Shown here: piece after piece, positions 42,867-51,059 of the stretch
Position numbering within the stretch: position 1 is the first letter of the stretch
How the letters are laid out: the number at the start of each line of letters is the position of its first letter
From: HGM04593 sp045612305
GTDB taxonomy: Bacteria; Bacteroidota; Bacteroidia; Bacteroidales; Bacteroidaceae
NCBI GenBank assembly: GCA_045612305.1
Contig: JAZKYU010000061.1
Coordinates: 1 to 56,204, forward strand
Direction of reading: 5' to 3'
DNA length: 56,204 bases
Program-made: the position numbers and the translations under genes
Notes under the pieces: generated by a model
What the model saw: the letters and a program-made list of their open reading frames with translations, nothing else
Databases searched by the model: none
Told to the model about the DNA's origin: nothing

Positions 42867-42952
42867 GCTCGAATGGTGGAATCGGTAGACACGAAGGACT
42901 TAAAATCCTTTGGCATTTAAACGCCGTGCGGGTTCAAGTCCCGCTTCGAGTA
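42867..42952 (+). tRNA. tRNA-Leu (anticodon TAA)
   Basis: 86 bases without encoded CCA. The 7-bp acceptor stem (42867-42873 with 42945-42951, one G-T pair), the anticodon stem AAGGA/TCCTT with loop CTTAAAA (anticodon TAA), a class II variable arm (GGC/GCC) and a T-arm with TTCAAGT are all visible. It reads the UUA codon. It has its own promoter and terminator. Confidence 0.95.
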
Positions 42953-42958
42953 CTTGCG

Positions 42959-43000
42959 AAGCCCCTTGTAAATTGTTGATTTACAAGGGGCTTTGTTTTG
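42959..43000 (+). terminator. Terminator of tRNA-Leu
   Basis: AAGCCCCTTGTAAA pairs with TTTACAAGGGGCTT (42959-42972 with 42980-42993), followed by TGTTTTG. Confidence 0.88.
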
Positions 43001-43050
43001 CGCTACATCGAGTATAATTATAAATTGCAAAACCTATATAAAAGCGTTGA

Positions 43051-43096
43051 ATAAAAAACACCACCCCCGAGCTTCTGTAATGTTGCTCGGGGGTGG
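43051..43096 (-). terminator. Terminator of the aro operon
   Basis: On the minus strand a 12-bp GC-rich stem (43096-43085 with 43072-43061) is followed by TGTTTTTTAT, 28 bases past the aroQ stop. Confidence 0.88.
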
Positions 43097-43124
43097 TTGT
43101 TATTAAGAAAGCCCGGAGAGGATG

Positions 43125-43553
43125 CTATGAAAGAGATTTTAAATATTCGAGCCCCTCTTTGTAACCATCGAATCCTTTGCCGCAGATGGTCTTTTGCGCA
43201 TAGAGCGACACAAAGGAGAAGCGGCGAAACTCCTCACGGGTTGATATATCGGTGAGGTGTACCTCGACAGTGGGGAGCGCTACGGCTTTAAGCGCGTCGA
43301 GGATGGCTACACTTGTGTGGGTGTAGGCTGCAGGGTTTATGAGTATCGCATCGAACACGCCGTAGGCAGCTTGTATAGCGTCGACTATGGCGCCTTCGTG
43401 GTTAGACTGAAAGAGCTCTACCTCTAAACCTAACTCGCCGGCAGAGGTACGTATAAAGCTTTGCAACGCAGCAAAGTTTTTCGCACCATAGAGCGCGGGC
43501 TCTCGCAAGCCTAGCATATTAAGGTTGGGGCCGTTTATTACAAGTATCTTCAT
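43125..43553 (-). CDS. aroQ: 3-dehydroquinate dehydratase, type II
   Basis: 142 aa, the dodecameric type II enzyme. GPNLNMLGLREPALYG carries the catalytic Arg and Tyr, and QSNHEGAIVDAI and INPAAYTHTSVAI are typical. Last gene of the cluster, 6 bases after pheA, followed by a strong terminator. Confidence 0.96.
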   Translation of the reverse strand: MKILVINGPNLNMLGLREPALYGAKNFAALQSFIRTSAGELGLEVELFQSNHEGAIVDAIQAAYGVFDAILINPAAYTHTSVAILDALKAVALPTVEVHLTDISTREEFRRFSFVSLYAQKTICGKGFDGYKEGLEYLKSLS

Positions 43554-43559
43554 AGGTGA

Positions 43560-44702
43560 TTATATTATCTCGGCATATGTTCCGAAGTATTTAAACTGCT
43601 CGCCACACTCGTGAAGCTCGCACATGAGCGAGAGGAACTCTTCGCTGTAGACCGAAGCCTCTATGTCGAAGTAAAAACGATACTCAAACTCGCGCTCGGG
43701 TATTTGACGGCTCTCGAGCTTCACAAGGTTGACACCTGTAGCGTTGAAACGCGACATTATACGGAAGAGTGTACCGGGGCGGTTGGGGATGTTTATCATA
43801 ATGCTGGTGCGGTCGGCGCCAGAGTAGATTTTGGGCTCCTTGGCTATGCAGATGAAGCGTGTATAGTTGTTGTCGCGGTTCTGGATAGAGGATTTTAGCA
43901 CCTGCATCTGGTAAAGCTCGGCACAAAGAGTCGACGAAAGAGAGGCTTTTGTGCGATCGCCCTGCTGAGCTACCATACGCGCGGCCTCGGCGGTGTTCTC
44001 GACAGCGATAACACGCACGCCCTTGAGTGTAGAGAGGAACTCCGAGCACTGGCTTATCGCTTGCTGGTGAGAGTATATCTCTTTAATTTCGGAAAGCGTT
44101 GCACCGGGAACAGCAAGCAAAGCGTGGTCTACCTTAAGACGCACACCGCGCACGATGCTCACGTTGTACTCCGAGAGAAGGTCGTATATTGCGTTCACAG
44201 AGCCTGCCAAAGAGTTTTCTATGGGCAACACACCATACTCGCAAAGACCGCTGCTCACCGACTTGAACACGCCCTCGAAACCGTTAGAGTACATAATCTC
44301 GGGAAGGTCGAAGAGACGCTCCGACGCCAAGTGAGCATAAGAGCCCTCGCAACCGGCACAAGCCACAGTAGCGCGTTTGGGGAAGGGGCAAGGAGGCACC
44401 GAGGTTATCTCCTTGATTTTTTCATAAAATTCAGAGCCCTCGGCAAGCATACGAGTCTCCATAGACTCGCTCAAGTCGAAAATTGTGCGATAGAGAGTGC
44501 GGCCATAACCCTCGTACTCGGGGCCGAGGCGTTTAGAAACATTGTGCAGCACTGTGCGCGCACGCGAAGGATGATACACGGGCATCTTATTCTCTTTCTT
44601 GTACTTTGCTATGTCGCTCACCACCTGCATACGTTTTGCGAAGAGGTCGCACATTTGGGTATCTATATCATCTATCTGATTACGAAGCTTCTTTAAGTCC
44701 AT
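43560..44702 (-). CDS. pheA: Chorismate mutase / prephenate dehydratase
   Basis: 380 aa. An N-terminal AroQ-type chorismate mutase (about 1-90: LRNQIDDIDTQMCDLFAKRM) is fused to prephenate dehydratase (about 105-285, with TVACAGCEGSYAHLASE and a DNYTRF block) and a C-terminal ACT domain (about 295-375) with LESRQIP, the usual phenylalanine-binding region. It gives phenylpyruvate and is probably feedback inhibited by Phe. It lies about 63 bases after aroA. Confidence 0.95.
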   Translation of the reverse strand: MDLKKLRNQIDDIDTQMCDLFAKRMQVVSDIAKYKKENKMPVYHPSRARTVLHNVSKRLGPEYEGYGRTLYRTIFDLSESMETRMLAEGSEFYEKIKEITSVPPCPFPKRATVACAGCEGSYAHLASERLFDLPEIMYSNGFEGVFKSVSSGLCEYGVLPIENSLAGSVNAIYDLLSEYNVSIVRGVRLKVDHALLAVPGATLSEIKEIYSHQQAISQCSEFLSTLKGVRVIAVENTAEAARMVAQQGDRTKASLSSTLCAELYQMQVLKSSIQNRDNNYTRFICIAKEPKIYSGADRTSIMINIPNRPGTLFRIMSRFNATGVNLVKLESRQIPEREFEYRFYFDIEASVYSEEFLSLMCELHECGEQFKYFGTYAEII

Positions 44703-44765
44703 AATATATTTGTTTTTATAGTTTTTAATTTAGTTGTGCAAATAAAAAAATAATCAGTGAGAATA

Positions 44766-46025
44766 TCAATATAAATTACCGCCCAGGGCGGCAAAATCGT
44801 CAAAAAAGAGGGGGTACGATTTTGCAACGCACTCTGCGCCATTGATGGTGGTGACACCACCTGCTGCGGTCGACAACACTGCGGCCGACATTGCTATGCG
44901 GTGGTCGCCAAAACTATCTACAGCAGTAAGGGCAAGAGGCTCACCACCAACCACTTTAAAAGTATCTTCACCCACAAACGAGGCAATGCCAAAGGCTGCA
45001 AGCACCGACTTCATAGCTGCAAGACGGTCGCTCTCCTTGTAACGCAAACGCCCCACGTTAAAGAAGGTTGTTTCCCCTTGTGCTGTGGCCGCAGCCACCG
45101 AGAGTATGGGCACGAGGTCGGGGGTATCGGCACAGTCGAGGTCGGTGCCGAAAAGTTGCGAAGGATGCGCCACTATGGCGTCTGGTGTAATTTCTATGTA
45201 TGCACCCATAGAACGCAAGAGATCTACTATTTTGCGGTCACCCTGCAACGAGTCGGTCTTCATACCTTTTATGGTTATGGGTCTTTTGCCTATAACGCCG
45301 GCAACAACCCAAAATGCGGCCGACGACCAGTCGCCCTCGACCACTACATCGCCCTGCAGGGCATATTTCTGATTACCCCCTATGGTATAGGTGTTGCCCT
45401 TTCTTGCAACAACTATACCGGCCGCACGCAAAGCGTCGAGGGTCATATCTACATAGGAAGCACTTGTGAGGCCGCCTGTAATCTTAATCACGCTGCCCTC
45501 ATCGGCAAGAGGAAGGGCAAAAAGCAAGCCTGTGAGATACTGCGACGACAAGTTACCGGGGAGTGTGTAGCTACCACCCTTTAGTGTACCACAACAGCTC
45601 AAAGGAAGCTCGAGCCCGCTTTCGTGTTTCTTAAAAGAGATGCCGTGCTGCTCCAAGGCCACGCAAAGGTCGCCCATAGGGCGGGTGGGCAACTTACCAG
45701 CACCCACAAAGGTTGCGTCGGCACCGAGAGCCGCTGCTACCGACACCAAGAAGCGCAGGGTAGAGCCGCTCTCGCCACAGTCGAGGATAGCCCCCTTCTG
45801 CAACACAACAGGGCGCACAGAAAAGAGCCCGTCGGCATATTTTATGTCGGCACCAAGCGCGTTAAGACAGCGCATAGTTGCCATAATATCGTCGTTGACA
45901 CTACTGCAAGCGATGGTACAAGGCGACGTGCCCAACGCTGCACAAATGAGCAAGCGGTGGGCCTGAGACTTTGAGGGTGGGGGCACAACCACACCCTGTA
46001 ATGTGCCGTTAACCTTTCTTTCCAT
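44766..46025 (-). CDS. aroA: EPSP synthase
   Basis: 419 aa 3-phosphoshikimate 1-carboxyvinyltransferase. PPPSKSQAHRLLICAA (substrate Lys/Ser), the LDCGESGSTLRFLV motif and LRYKESDRLAAM are intact. The Q in SKSQAHR and the overall divergence recall the class found in Bacteroidota. Its start lies 17 bases inside the end of aroB, so the two are coupled. Confidence 0.95.
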   Translation of the reverse strand: MERKVNGTLQGVVVPPPSKSQAHRLLICAALGTSPCTIACSSVNDDIMATMRCLNALGADIKYADGLFSVRPVVLQKGAILDCGESGSTLRFLVSVAAALGADATFVGAGKLPTRPMGDLCVALEQHGISFKKHESGLELPLSCCGTLKGGSYTLPGNLSSQYLTGLLFALPLADEGSVIKITGGLTSASYVDMTLDALRAAGIVVARKGNTYTIGGNQKYALQGDVVVEGDWSSAAFWVVAGVIGKRPITIKGMKTDSLQGDRKIVDLLRSMGAYIEITPDAIVAHPSQLFGTDLDCADTPDLVPILSVAAATAQGETTFFNVGRLRYKESDRLAAMKSVLAAFGIASFVGEDTFKVVGGEPLALTAVDSFGDHRIAMSAAVLSTAAGGVTTINGAECVAKSYPLFFDDFAALGGNLY

Positions 46026-47076
46026 CGCAGTCTATTACTTTGCACAATAACTCTTTAAACTCACTCACAGTAACGGTAACAAGAGCGCAGTCGCCTATTG
46101 CGCGAGGGAGCACTATGGTTATGTTATCGCCACGACGTTTCTTGTCGGACAATATGGAGGCGTACATATCTTCGGCTGTGTAGTTACAAGAGAGGTCGAA
46201 GCCGTAGCGCTCCAAAAGCCCCTGCAACTCTGCAGCCACATCGCACAACCCACACAGAGGAGCCATCTTTGCGGCAAGCAGCATACCCTTTGCCACAGCC
46301 TCGCCGTGTGACACGGCAAAGTTACTCAGCTTCTCTATCGCGTGACCAAATGTGTGACCAAAGTTCAAAAGCCCACGTACGCCGTTATCAAACTCGTCTT
46401 GGGCCACAACATCGCTCTTTATCTGAACACAGCGTGCAACAACGCTCTCGCGCTCAAAAGGCACACTCTTGAGTGTGGTATAGAGCTCGCTGTCGAGTAT
46501 CATACCATATTTTATAACCTCGGCACAACCATCGCGATAAATTTCGGCGGGCAAGGTATCCATAAGCGTGGTGTCGCAGCACACCAGCACAGGCTGATAG
46601 AAGCTGCCGACAAGGTTTTTACCCGCGGGGATATCTATGGCTGTTTTGCCACCTACCGAGCTGTCCACGGCAGCAAGGAGGGTCGTGGGCATCTGCACAT
46701 ACTTAACTCCACGCAGATAGAGCGAAGCCGAAAGACCACCAAGGTCGCCCACTACACCGCCACCAAAAGCAATTATAGCATCGCTACGGGTAAACTGCTC
46801 CAGGGCAAGAAAGTTGAGGAAACCGAGCAGGTTTTCGGCACTCTTCGATGCCTCGCCTGCCGGTATAACAAACTTGCAAACATCGTAGCCCGAAGCCTGC
46901 AACACCGTGACAAGTGTGGCGCCATAGAGTGCGTCGACGTTGCTGTCGGTGAGAATGGCCAAACGGCAAGTTCCCAAAAGGGGGCGCACAAGCTCGCCCG
47001 CCTTTTGAAGCAGATTTTCACCTATTAGTATGTCGTAGCTGCGCGACGCAGTTACGTGTATTGTACGATGAGACAT
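46009..47076 (-). CDS. aroB: 3-dehydroquinate synthase
   Basis: 355 aa NAD- and metal-dependent enzyme converting DAHP to 3-dehydroquinate. The AFGGGVVGDLGG motif and the metal ligands in the EVIKYG and FGHTFGHAIEK blocks are intact. It lies 7 bases after tyrA and overlaps aroA. Confidence 0.95.
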   Translation of the reverse strand: MSHRTIHVTASRSYDILIGENLLQKAGELVRPLLGTCRLAILTDSNVDALYGATLVTVLQASGYDVCKFVIPAGEASKSAENLLGFLNFLALEQFTRSDAIIAFGGGVVGDLGGLSASLYLRGVKYVQMPTTLLAAVDSSVGGKTAIDIPAGKNLVGSFYQPVLVCCDTTLMDTLPAEIYRDGCAEVIKYGMILDSELYTTLKSVPFERESVVARCVQIKSDVVAQDEFDNGVRGLLNFGHTFGHAIEKLSNFAVSHGEAVAKGMLLAAKMAPLCGLCDVAAELQGLLERYGFDLSCNYTAEDMYASILSDKKRRGDNITIVLPRAIGDCALVTVTVSEFKELLCKVIDCDGKKG

Positions 47077-47083
47077 AGCTTTC

Positions 47084-47911
47084 TTATTCTATATTTTCTT
47101 TGGCCTCGCGCCCCTCGCGCAACAGAGAGCGCAGGGTGTCGGCAGAGCCCGAGGCTATAGCCTCGCGATACTGCCCGAGGGAATCTATCAATAAATCGAG
47201 CTCGGTGAGCAGGTTTTCCTTGTTCTCCAAGAAAAGTTCGGCCCACATATTCTCGTTAAGACGCGACACGCGAGTAAAATCGCGGAAGCTGCCTGCGCTG
47301 TACCCCTTGTGGTACTGTGCCGACGGGCTTTTAACAAAAGCGTTAGAGACCACGTGGCACATTTGAGAGGTATAGGCTATCATGCGGTCGTGAAAGTCGG
47401 CCGTTGTAACCACAAACTTCTTAAACTCCAGAGGCGAGAGAGCCTGTTTCACCCTGTCGAGGAGGGTTATATCGTCGTGCACAGGGGGCACCATTATAAA
47501 CGGAGCGCCCGAAAAAAGCGTAGCACGCGAGTATTTATACCCCGAGTACTGCAAGCCTGCCATAGGGTGGCCGCCCACAAAGGTGAAACCGTGCTGTGCA
47601 GCGAGAGCAAACCCCGAAGCACAGATAGCACGTTTTGTTCCACAAAAATCCACAACAAGCACACCCGAGGGGATGTTAGACGCGTTCTCCGAAAGATACT
47701 CTATGGCGGCAGCGGGCGTGGTAGCAAGCACAACAAGCTCGCACTCTTTGAGCGTGCGCGCATCGAGCGCTTTATCAATTGTGCCCTCGAGCTTGGCATA
47801 ACCCTCTACAGCTTTGTCGACATCGCAACCATACACCGTGTTACCCGCAGCTTTATAAGCCTTGGCTGCCGAGCCTCCTATAAGTCCCAGCCCCACTACT
47901 CCAACCTTCAT
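47084..47911 (-). CDS. tyrA: Prephenate dehydrogenase
   Basis: 275 aa. An N-terminal Rossmann fold (VGVVGLGLIGGSAAKAY), HPMAG block and all-helical C-terminal domain make 4-hydroxyphenylpyruvate for tyrosine. There is no fused chorismate mutase or ACT domain. It lies 10 bases after aroF. Confidence 0.93.
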   Translation of the reverse strand: MKVGVVGLGLIGGSAAKAYKAAGNTVYGCDVDKAVEGYAKLEGTIDKALDARTLKECELVVLATTPAAAIEYLSENASNIPSGVLVVDFCGTKRAICASGFALAAQHGFTFVGGHPMAGLQYSGYKYSRATLFSGAPFIMVPPVHDDITLLDRVKQALSPLEFKKFVVTTADFHDRMIAYTSQMCHVVSNAFVKSPSAQYHKGYSAGSFRDFTRVSRLNENMWAELFLENKENLLTELDLLIDSLGQYREAIASGSADTLRSLLREGREAKENIE

Positions 47912-47921
47912 AACAGAGAGA

Positions 47922-48935
47922 TTAGTGCATTATACTGCGTATCTCACGCACGCGCGATGCAACCTCGTCGAACTGCGCAGGGGTGAGCGACTGTGCACCA
48001 TCGCAAAGAGCGTGTGCAGGGTCGTTGTGTACCTCTATGATAAGACCGTCGGCACCCGAAGCACAAGCCGCACAAGCCATAGGACGCACGAGGCGTGAAA
48101 CACCTGTTGCGTGGCTGGGGTCGACAACTACGGGAAGGTGGCTCAAGCCGTGAAGCACGGGAACGGCTGCAAGATCGAGCACGTTGCGGGTGTAGTTGTC
48201 GTAGCTGCGTATACCACGCTCGCACAACATAACCTGCTCATTACCCTCGCTCATTATATATTCGGCACTCATGAGCAACTCTTTGAGCGTTGCCGAAAGG
48301 CCACGTTTAAGAAGAATAGGTTTTTTAGAACGGCCAAGCTCCTTGAGAAGCTCGAAGTTCTGCATATTGCGGGCACCTACCTGAATAATATCTACATCGG
48401 AGAAGAGGTCGAGGTGAGCTGCGCTCATAATTTCGGTAACGATGGGGAGACCTGTTGCCTCGCGAGCCTTAAGCAAGAGCTGCAAGCCCTCGGCACGCAA
48501 GCCCTGAAAATCGTAAGGCGAGGTGCGGGGCTTAAACGCACCACCACGCAAGATGTTTGCACCCGAAGCCTTTACAGCTTGTGCAATAGCAAGGATTTGC
48601 TCTTCCGACTCAACCGAGCAGGGGCCTGCCATAATAGCAAAATGGGCACCACCTATCTTAACTTTGTTCTCACCGCTGCCCACCTCAACTATGGTATCCT
48701 CGGGGTGGAAGCGACGGTTCGCACTTTTAAAGGGATCACTTATTCGGGTAACATTCTCTATAATCTCGAGACCCGAAAGGAGATCTATATCTATTTTACT
48801 TGTATCGCCAATGAGGCCGAGAACTGTTTGTATCTCGCCCTCCGATACGTGAACTCTCACGTTTTGTGTTTCCAACCAATGAATAAGGTTGTCGCGCTGC
48901 ACCTTTGTGACACCGCTTTTTAGTACTGCAATCAT
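47922..48935 (-). CDS. aroF: DAHP synthase, type I-beta with regulatory domain
   Basis: 337 aa, first committed step of the shikimate pathway. An N-terminal ferredoxin-like regulatory domain (about 1-75), as in the Thermotoga enzyme, allows feedback control by Tyr or Phe. The barrel has GPCSVES, RGGAFKPRTSPYDFQG and DPSHATG. The C terminus ends after the barrel, so no chorismate mutase is fused, unlike the bifunctional form familiar from Bacteroides. It heads the aro cluster. Confidence 0.95.
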   Translation of the reverse strand: MIAVLKSGVTKVQRDNLIHWLETQNVRVHVSEGEIQTVLGLIGDTSKIDIDLLSGLEIIENVTRISDPFKSANRRFHPEDTIVEVGSGENKVKIGGAHFAIMAGPCSVESEEQILAIAQAVKASGANILRGGAFKPRTSPYDFQGLRAEGLQLLLKAREATGLPIVTEIMSAAHLDLFSDVDIIQVGARNMQNFELLKELGRSKKPILLKRGLSATLKELLMSAEYIMSEGNEQVMLCERGIRSYDNYTRNVLDLAAVPVLHGLSHLPVVVDPSHATGVSRLVRPMACAACASGADGLIIEVHNDPAHALCDGAQSLTPAQFDEVASRVREIRSIMH

Positions 48936-49134
48936 AACGTCCTTTCTTTAATCAATGTCTTTAAACTTTCTAGCTGACCGCGAATTTATAAACAAACTTT
49001 TATTTTCCTATATTTTAACGAAAAAATTACATTTTTTCTTGACAAAGTATGCTTTAAACACCTTTAAAGCTCGTTTTTGGGCATTTTAAAGATAAATAAC
49101 TTTTTATTTTTGACACACGGCCTTATTTATGCAG
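48936..49134. other. Leader region of the aro cluster
   Basis: About 200 AT-rich bases upstream of aroF. The only ATG-started frames are too short (two to six codons) and contain no Phe or Tyr run, so no leader peptide like that of trpB2 is seen. No promoter pair matches well. Control of the cluster is probably at the enzyme level or by a factor I cannot see. Confidence 0.5.
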
Positions 49135-49169
49135 CAAAAAAGAGGTGCCCGGAGAACGGACACCTCTTT
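49135..49169 (-). terminator. Terminator of the GH109-like gene
   Basis: On the minus strand AAAGAGGTG pairs with CACCTCTTT (49169-49161 with 49147-49139), ending in TTTTTT, 22 bases past the stop. Confidence 0.88.
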
Positions 49170-49191
49170 CATATTATAGCCTGTGTGTATA

Positions 49192-50865
49192 TTACTTCTT
49201 CAAGGCTTTTTTCACAGCTTTTGCAATCTGCTTGTCGGCAGCAGCCTTGGCAGCATCGAGAGCCTTCTGTGCCTTAGCCTCAGCCTTGGCATTACCAGCA
49301 GCCTTGGCAGCCTTTACTGCATCGTAGAGAGCCCAAAGGTTCTTATCTGCTGTAACCTTCTTCTGTGCTGCAGTGTAAGCATCGGCAGCAGCCTCTGTTG
49401 CAGCCTCTGCCTCGGGAGCAGCGTAAGCGTGGTTATAACCCTTAATCTCGTTCCAGTAACCGCGTGTAAAGTCAGGGAATGTAACGGCTGCACAGTTGTT
49501 GTCCATTGACAATGTACCGAGCTCGGCCAAACAACACCACTCTGCCATGTCATATACGTCCATATCGAGTGGCAAACCGTTCTGCAAGCAGTAAACAAGA
49601 CGAGAGTCCATTACAAAGTCCATACCACCGTGACCGAGGTCGCGACCCTTCTCAACATACTTCTTGAGGATTGGGTGGTAGTACTTTGCCATCATTGCAT
49701 TTCTCTGCTCTGCGTTCATAAAACCGTGTGCATTGAGGTTGTCAACCTGAGGAGCACCAGTACCCTTGAGAGCCTCGCCTGAAAGTGCAAGCTCAGGTGT
49801 AGGATACTTTGTTGCATAACCCTTTGTACCTGTGAGCTTGAACAAACGGTTGTAGGGCTGGGGTGTCATTACGTTGTGCTGAATTTCAACCACTTTACCC
49901 TTTGCTGTGCGCATAAGTGTTGTAGTGTGGTCGCCATTGCGGAACTCTTTGCACTCCTTGCCTGTCTTCTCCTTAACTAGCTCCTTGCCAAAGAAAGGAT
50001 CAGTATCCATAGCAACCAAAGTTGTGAAGCGGTCGCCACGGTGAATGTTCATGCACTGTGCAACGGGGCCAAGGCCGTGAGTAGCGTAGAGGTCGCCACG
50101 GTTCTCCTTGTTGTATTTCAGACGCCAGTGGAGGTTGTCAACGTCGTTGTCGGCGGGATCTTTCCAGTATGCATCCCAGAACCACTCGAGGCTATGGATA
50201 TATGCACCCTCGGCACGAATAATTTCGCCGAATACACCGTCCTGTGCCATTGCAAGGGCGTTCATCTCATAGTCGTCGTAGCAGCAGTTCTCAAGGATGA
50301 AGCAGTGAAGACGTGTCTGCTCAGAGAGGTTGATAAGGCTCCAGCACTGCTCGAGGTTCATTGCAGAAGGCACCTCGATAGCTGTGTGCTTGCCGTTCTC
50401 CATTGCATACTTTGCAATGGGATAGTGGTGGTTCCAATCGGCAGCTACGTAAACGAGGTCAATGTCAGGACGCTCACAAAGAGCCTTGTAACCATCGGCA
50501 CCGCTGTAGATGTCGGCAGGCATCAAGCCCTGCTCGCGCAAGAACTTGTTGCACTCCTCGGCGCGCTCGTACTCATAGTCGCAAAGAGCAACAATCTCAA
50601 CACCCGGGATACGGCAGAAACGGATAACTGCACCGTCACCACGCATACCAAGACCAACAAACGCTACGCGAACTGTCTTGATTGGAGCAACAGCAAGATT
50701 AAGAACGTGCTCCTGACCTGCAGGGCGCTCCGGAGTCTCAACTACGATAGTACCTTTATCCCAATGCCACTTTGTAGAGGGAGAAAGAGACTGAGCCTGT
50801 GATGTTGTAGCGGCGAATGCCATTACAGCAACAAGGGCTGCACCAAAAAATTTCTTCAAATTCAT
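49192..50865 (-). CDS. GH109-like Gfo/Idh/MocA protein with Ala/Lys tail
   Basis: 557 aa. Signal peptide (about 1-25, SQAQ), an NAD-binding Rossmann fold with GLGMRG at 71-76, AADWNHH, and the HWRLKYNKENRGDLYATHGLGPV block typical of family GH109 alpha-N-acetylgalactosaminidases, which use bound NAD. After the catalytic part (to about 480) come 75 residues made almost wholly of A, K, E and D (483-557). This is predicted to be helical, highly basic at the end, and is not usual in the family. It has a single-gene promoter and terminator. Sugar specificity is inferred from family only. Confidence 0.85.
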   Translation of the reverse strand: MNLKKFFGAALVAVMAFAATTSQAQSLSPSTKWHWDKGTIVVETPERPAGQEHVLNLAVAPIKTVRVAFVGLGMRGDGAVIRFCRIPGVEIVALCDYEYERAEECNKFLREQGLMPADIYSGADGYKALCERPDIDLVYVAADWNHHYPIAKYAMENGKHTAIEVPSAMNLEQCWSLINLSEQTRLHCFILENCCYDDYEMNALAMAQDGVFGEIIRAEGAYIHSLEWFWDAYWKDPADNDVDNLHWRLKYNKENRGDLYATHGLGPVAQCMNIHRGDRFTTLVAMDTDPFFGKELVKEKTGKECKEFRNGDHTTTLMRTAKGKVVEIQHNVMTPQPYNRLFKLTGTKGYATKYPTPELALSGEALKGTGAPQVDNLNAHGFMNAEQRNAMMAKYYHPILKKYVEKGRDLGHGGMDFVMDSRLVYCLQNGLPLDMDVYDMAEWCCLAELGTLSMDNNCAAVTFPDFTRGYWNEIKGYNHAYAAPEAEAATEAAADAYTAAQKKVTADKNLWALYDAVKAAKAAGNAKAEAKAQKALDAAKAAADKQIAKAVKKALKK

Positions 50866-50949
50866 AATTACAGTTAATTAATAATTAATATTGATTGTGT
50901 TTTGTCTTTATCATTCCATTTGTCGCGAGAATACCCCAACATGACACAA

Positions 50950-50962
50950 CGCTGATTCAGCG
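50950..50962. promoter_or_regulatory. Palindrome at the GH109 transcription start
   Basis: CGCTGATTCAGCG, perfect 6-base arms around one T, lying directly downstream of the -7 element of the minus-strand promoter and so covering the expected start of transcription. Position and symmetry suggest a repressor operator. Confidence 0.45.
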
Positions 50963-50966
50963 ACTA

Positions 50967-50997
50967 CAAAAATAGTCATAATAATATTATTTTACAA
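50967..50997 (-). promoter_or_regulatory. Promoter of the GH109-like gene
   Basis: On the minus strand TTG (50997-50995), 20 bases, TATTTTTG (50974-50967), giving a 5' leader of about 95 bases. Confidence 0.68.
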
Positions 50998-51059
50998 TTA
51001 TTCAGGGCGTTTTTTCGAGAATAGCAAACAGCCAACAGCCGTTATGCAAAAGCGACACT

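Noticed and set aside
48936..49134. Possible Phe or Tyr leader peptide before aroF
   Set aside because: Checked because of the trpB2 attenuator. The only frames are two to six codons and have no aromatic run, and no terminator-antiterminator pair lies before aroF.
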